A DNA stretch of 6,779 nt, taken from an uncultured Bacteroidales bacterium. GTDB lineage: Bacteria; Bacteroidota; Bacteroidia; Bacteroidales; Tenuifilaceae. Where the stretch lies: NCBI GenBank assembly GCA_937915475.1, contig CALGIR010000329.1:1-6779 (forward strand), read 5' to 3'. This document shows, one piece after another, positions 6,604 through 6,779 of the stretch. A program made the position numbers and the translations under genes. Position 1 is the first letter of the stretch. Each line of letters starts with the position of its first letter. Under the pieces are notes generated by a model. The model was not told the origin of the DNA. It did no database searches and was given only the letters and a program-made list of their open reading frames with translations.

Positions 6604-6779
6604 ATGAAGAAAATATTACTATTGTTGCCCCTTTTTGCACTAATGGCTAATGGTGTTTATGCCAGCAGCCCCAACGATACTGTTCCTGTTCTTCGCGACT
6701 CAATGCTTGAGGGCATGGGGATTATTTCCAACTACGGTAACAACCTCGATAGCCTACTTAGCCTTTGGTATGTACAAAA
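6604..6779 (+). CDS. N-terminus of a secreted protein, probably MltD-type lytic transglycosylase (truncated by window end)
   Basis: An ATG nine bases after the DUF5683 stop opens a frame that runs off the window, leaving about 58 codons. It begins with a clear signal peptide: MKK, a leucine-rich core (4-15) and a probable cleavage after VYA (18-20). The mature start is polar and reaches NLDSLLSLWYVQ near the end. That LDSLL..WYVQ pattern is familiar from the leader region of Bacteroidales MltD-like lytic transglycosylases with LysM repeats, which cleave peptidoglycan in the periplasm. As I recall, such a gene commonly follows parA-parB-DUF5683. The catalytic domain lies outside the window, so the identity rests on context and a short segment. 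The secreted nature is much surer than the enzyme name. Confidence 0.65.
   Translation, partial: MKKILLLLPLFALMANGVYASSPNDTVPVLRDSMLEGMGIISNYGNNLDSLLSLWYVQ

Overview
The window looks like a chromosomal segment of a bacterium in the Bacteroidota, probably the order Bacteroidales. Four things point there. The ParA-ParB-DUF5683-lytic transglycosylase gene order is one I recall from that order. The DUF5683 family is largely restricted to this phylum. Shine-Dalgarno sequences are absent or poor before almost every gene. Several copies of the Bacteroidota -7 promoter element (TAnnTTTG) sit between the genes. No tRNA, rRNA, CRISPR array, insertion sequence or phage gene was seen. I cannot place the genus from the sequence.

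Layout. Bases 1-211 hold what may be the last codons of an upstream gene, a good intrinsic terminator hairpin with a T-tract (67-119), and a 153-bp stretch bounded by imperfect inverted repeats (47-199). Next comes priA (212-2695, + strand), the replication-restart primosomal helicase. Facing it on the minus strand, with only 3 bases between the stop codons, is a diacylglycerol/lipid-kinase family gene (2699-3673). A 239-bp divergent intergenic region follows, with promoter-like elements for both directions. The rest is one tightly spaced + strand run: parA/soj (3913-4710), parB/spo0J (4750-5658), a membrane-associated DUF5683 protein (5704-6594), and the signal-peptide-bearing start of a gene cut by the window edge (6604 onward), probably a MltD-type lytic transglycosylase.

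How the genes fit together. ParA and ParB form the chromosome-segregation pair: ParB is a CTP-switch clamp loaded at parS, and ParA is the nucleoid-bound ATPase that moves it. They appear to be co-transcribed with two envelope genes, which places chromosome partition and wall remodelling in one transcription unit. PriA and the lipid kinase are housekeeping neighbours outside that unit.

The most notable observation is that the DUF5683 protein consists of two diverged tandem copies of the same unit (PGxGQ..N...WK.P, then YR..R......A.FYV...DA). As I recall the family, members carry one. Two genes (the lipid kinase and the DUF5683 gene) have no usable ATG start. For the kinase, a promoter element lying on the upstream TTG candidate argues for the GTG start.
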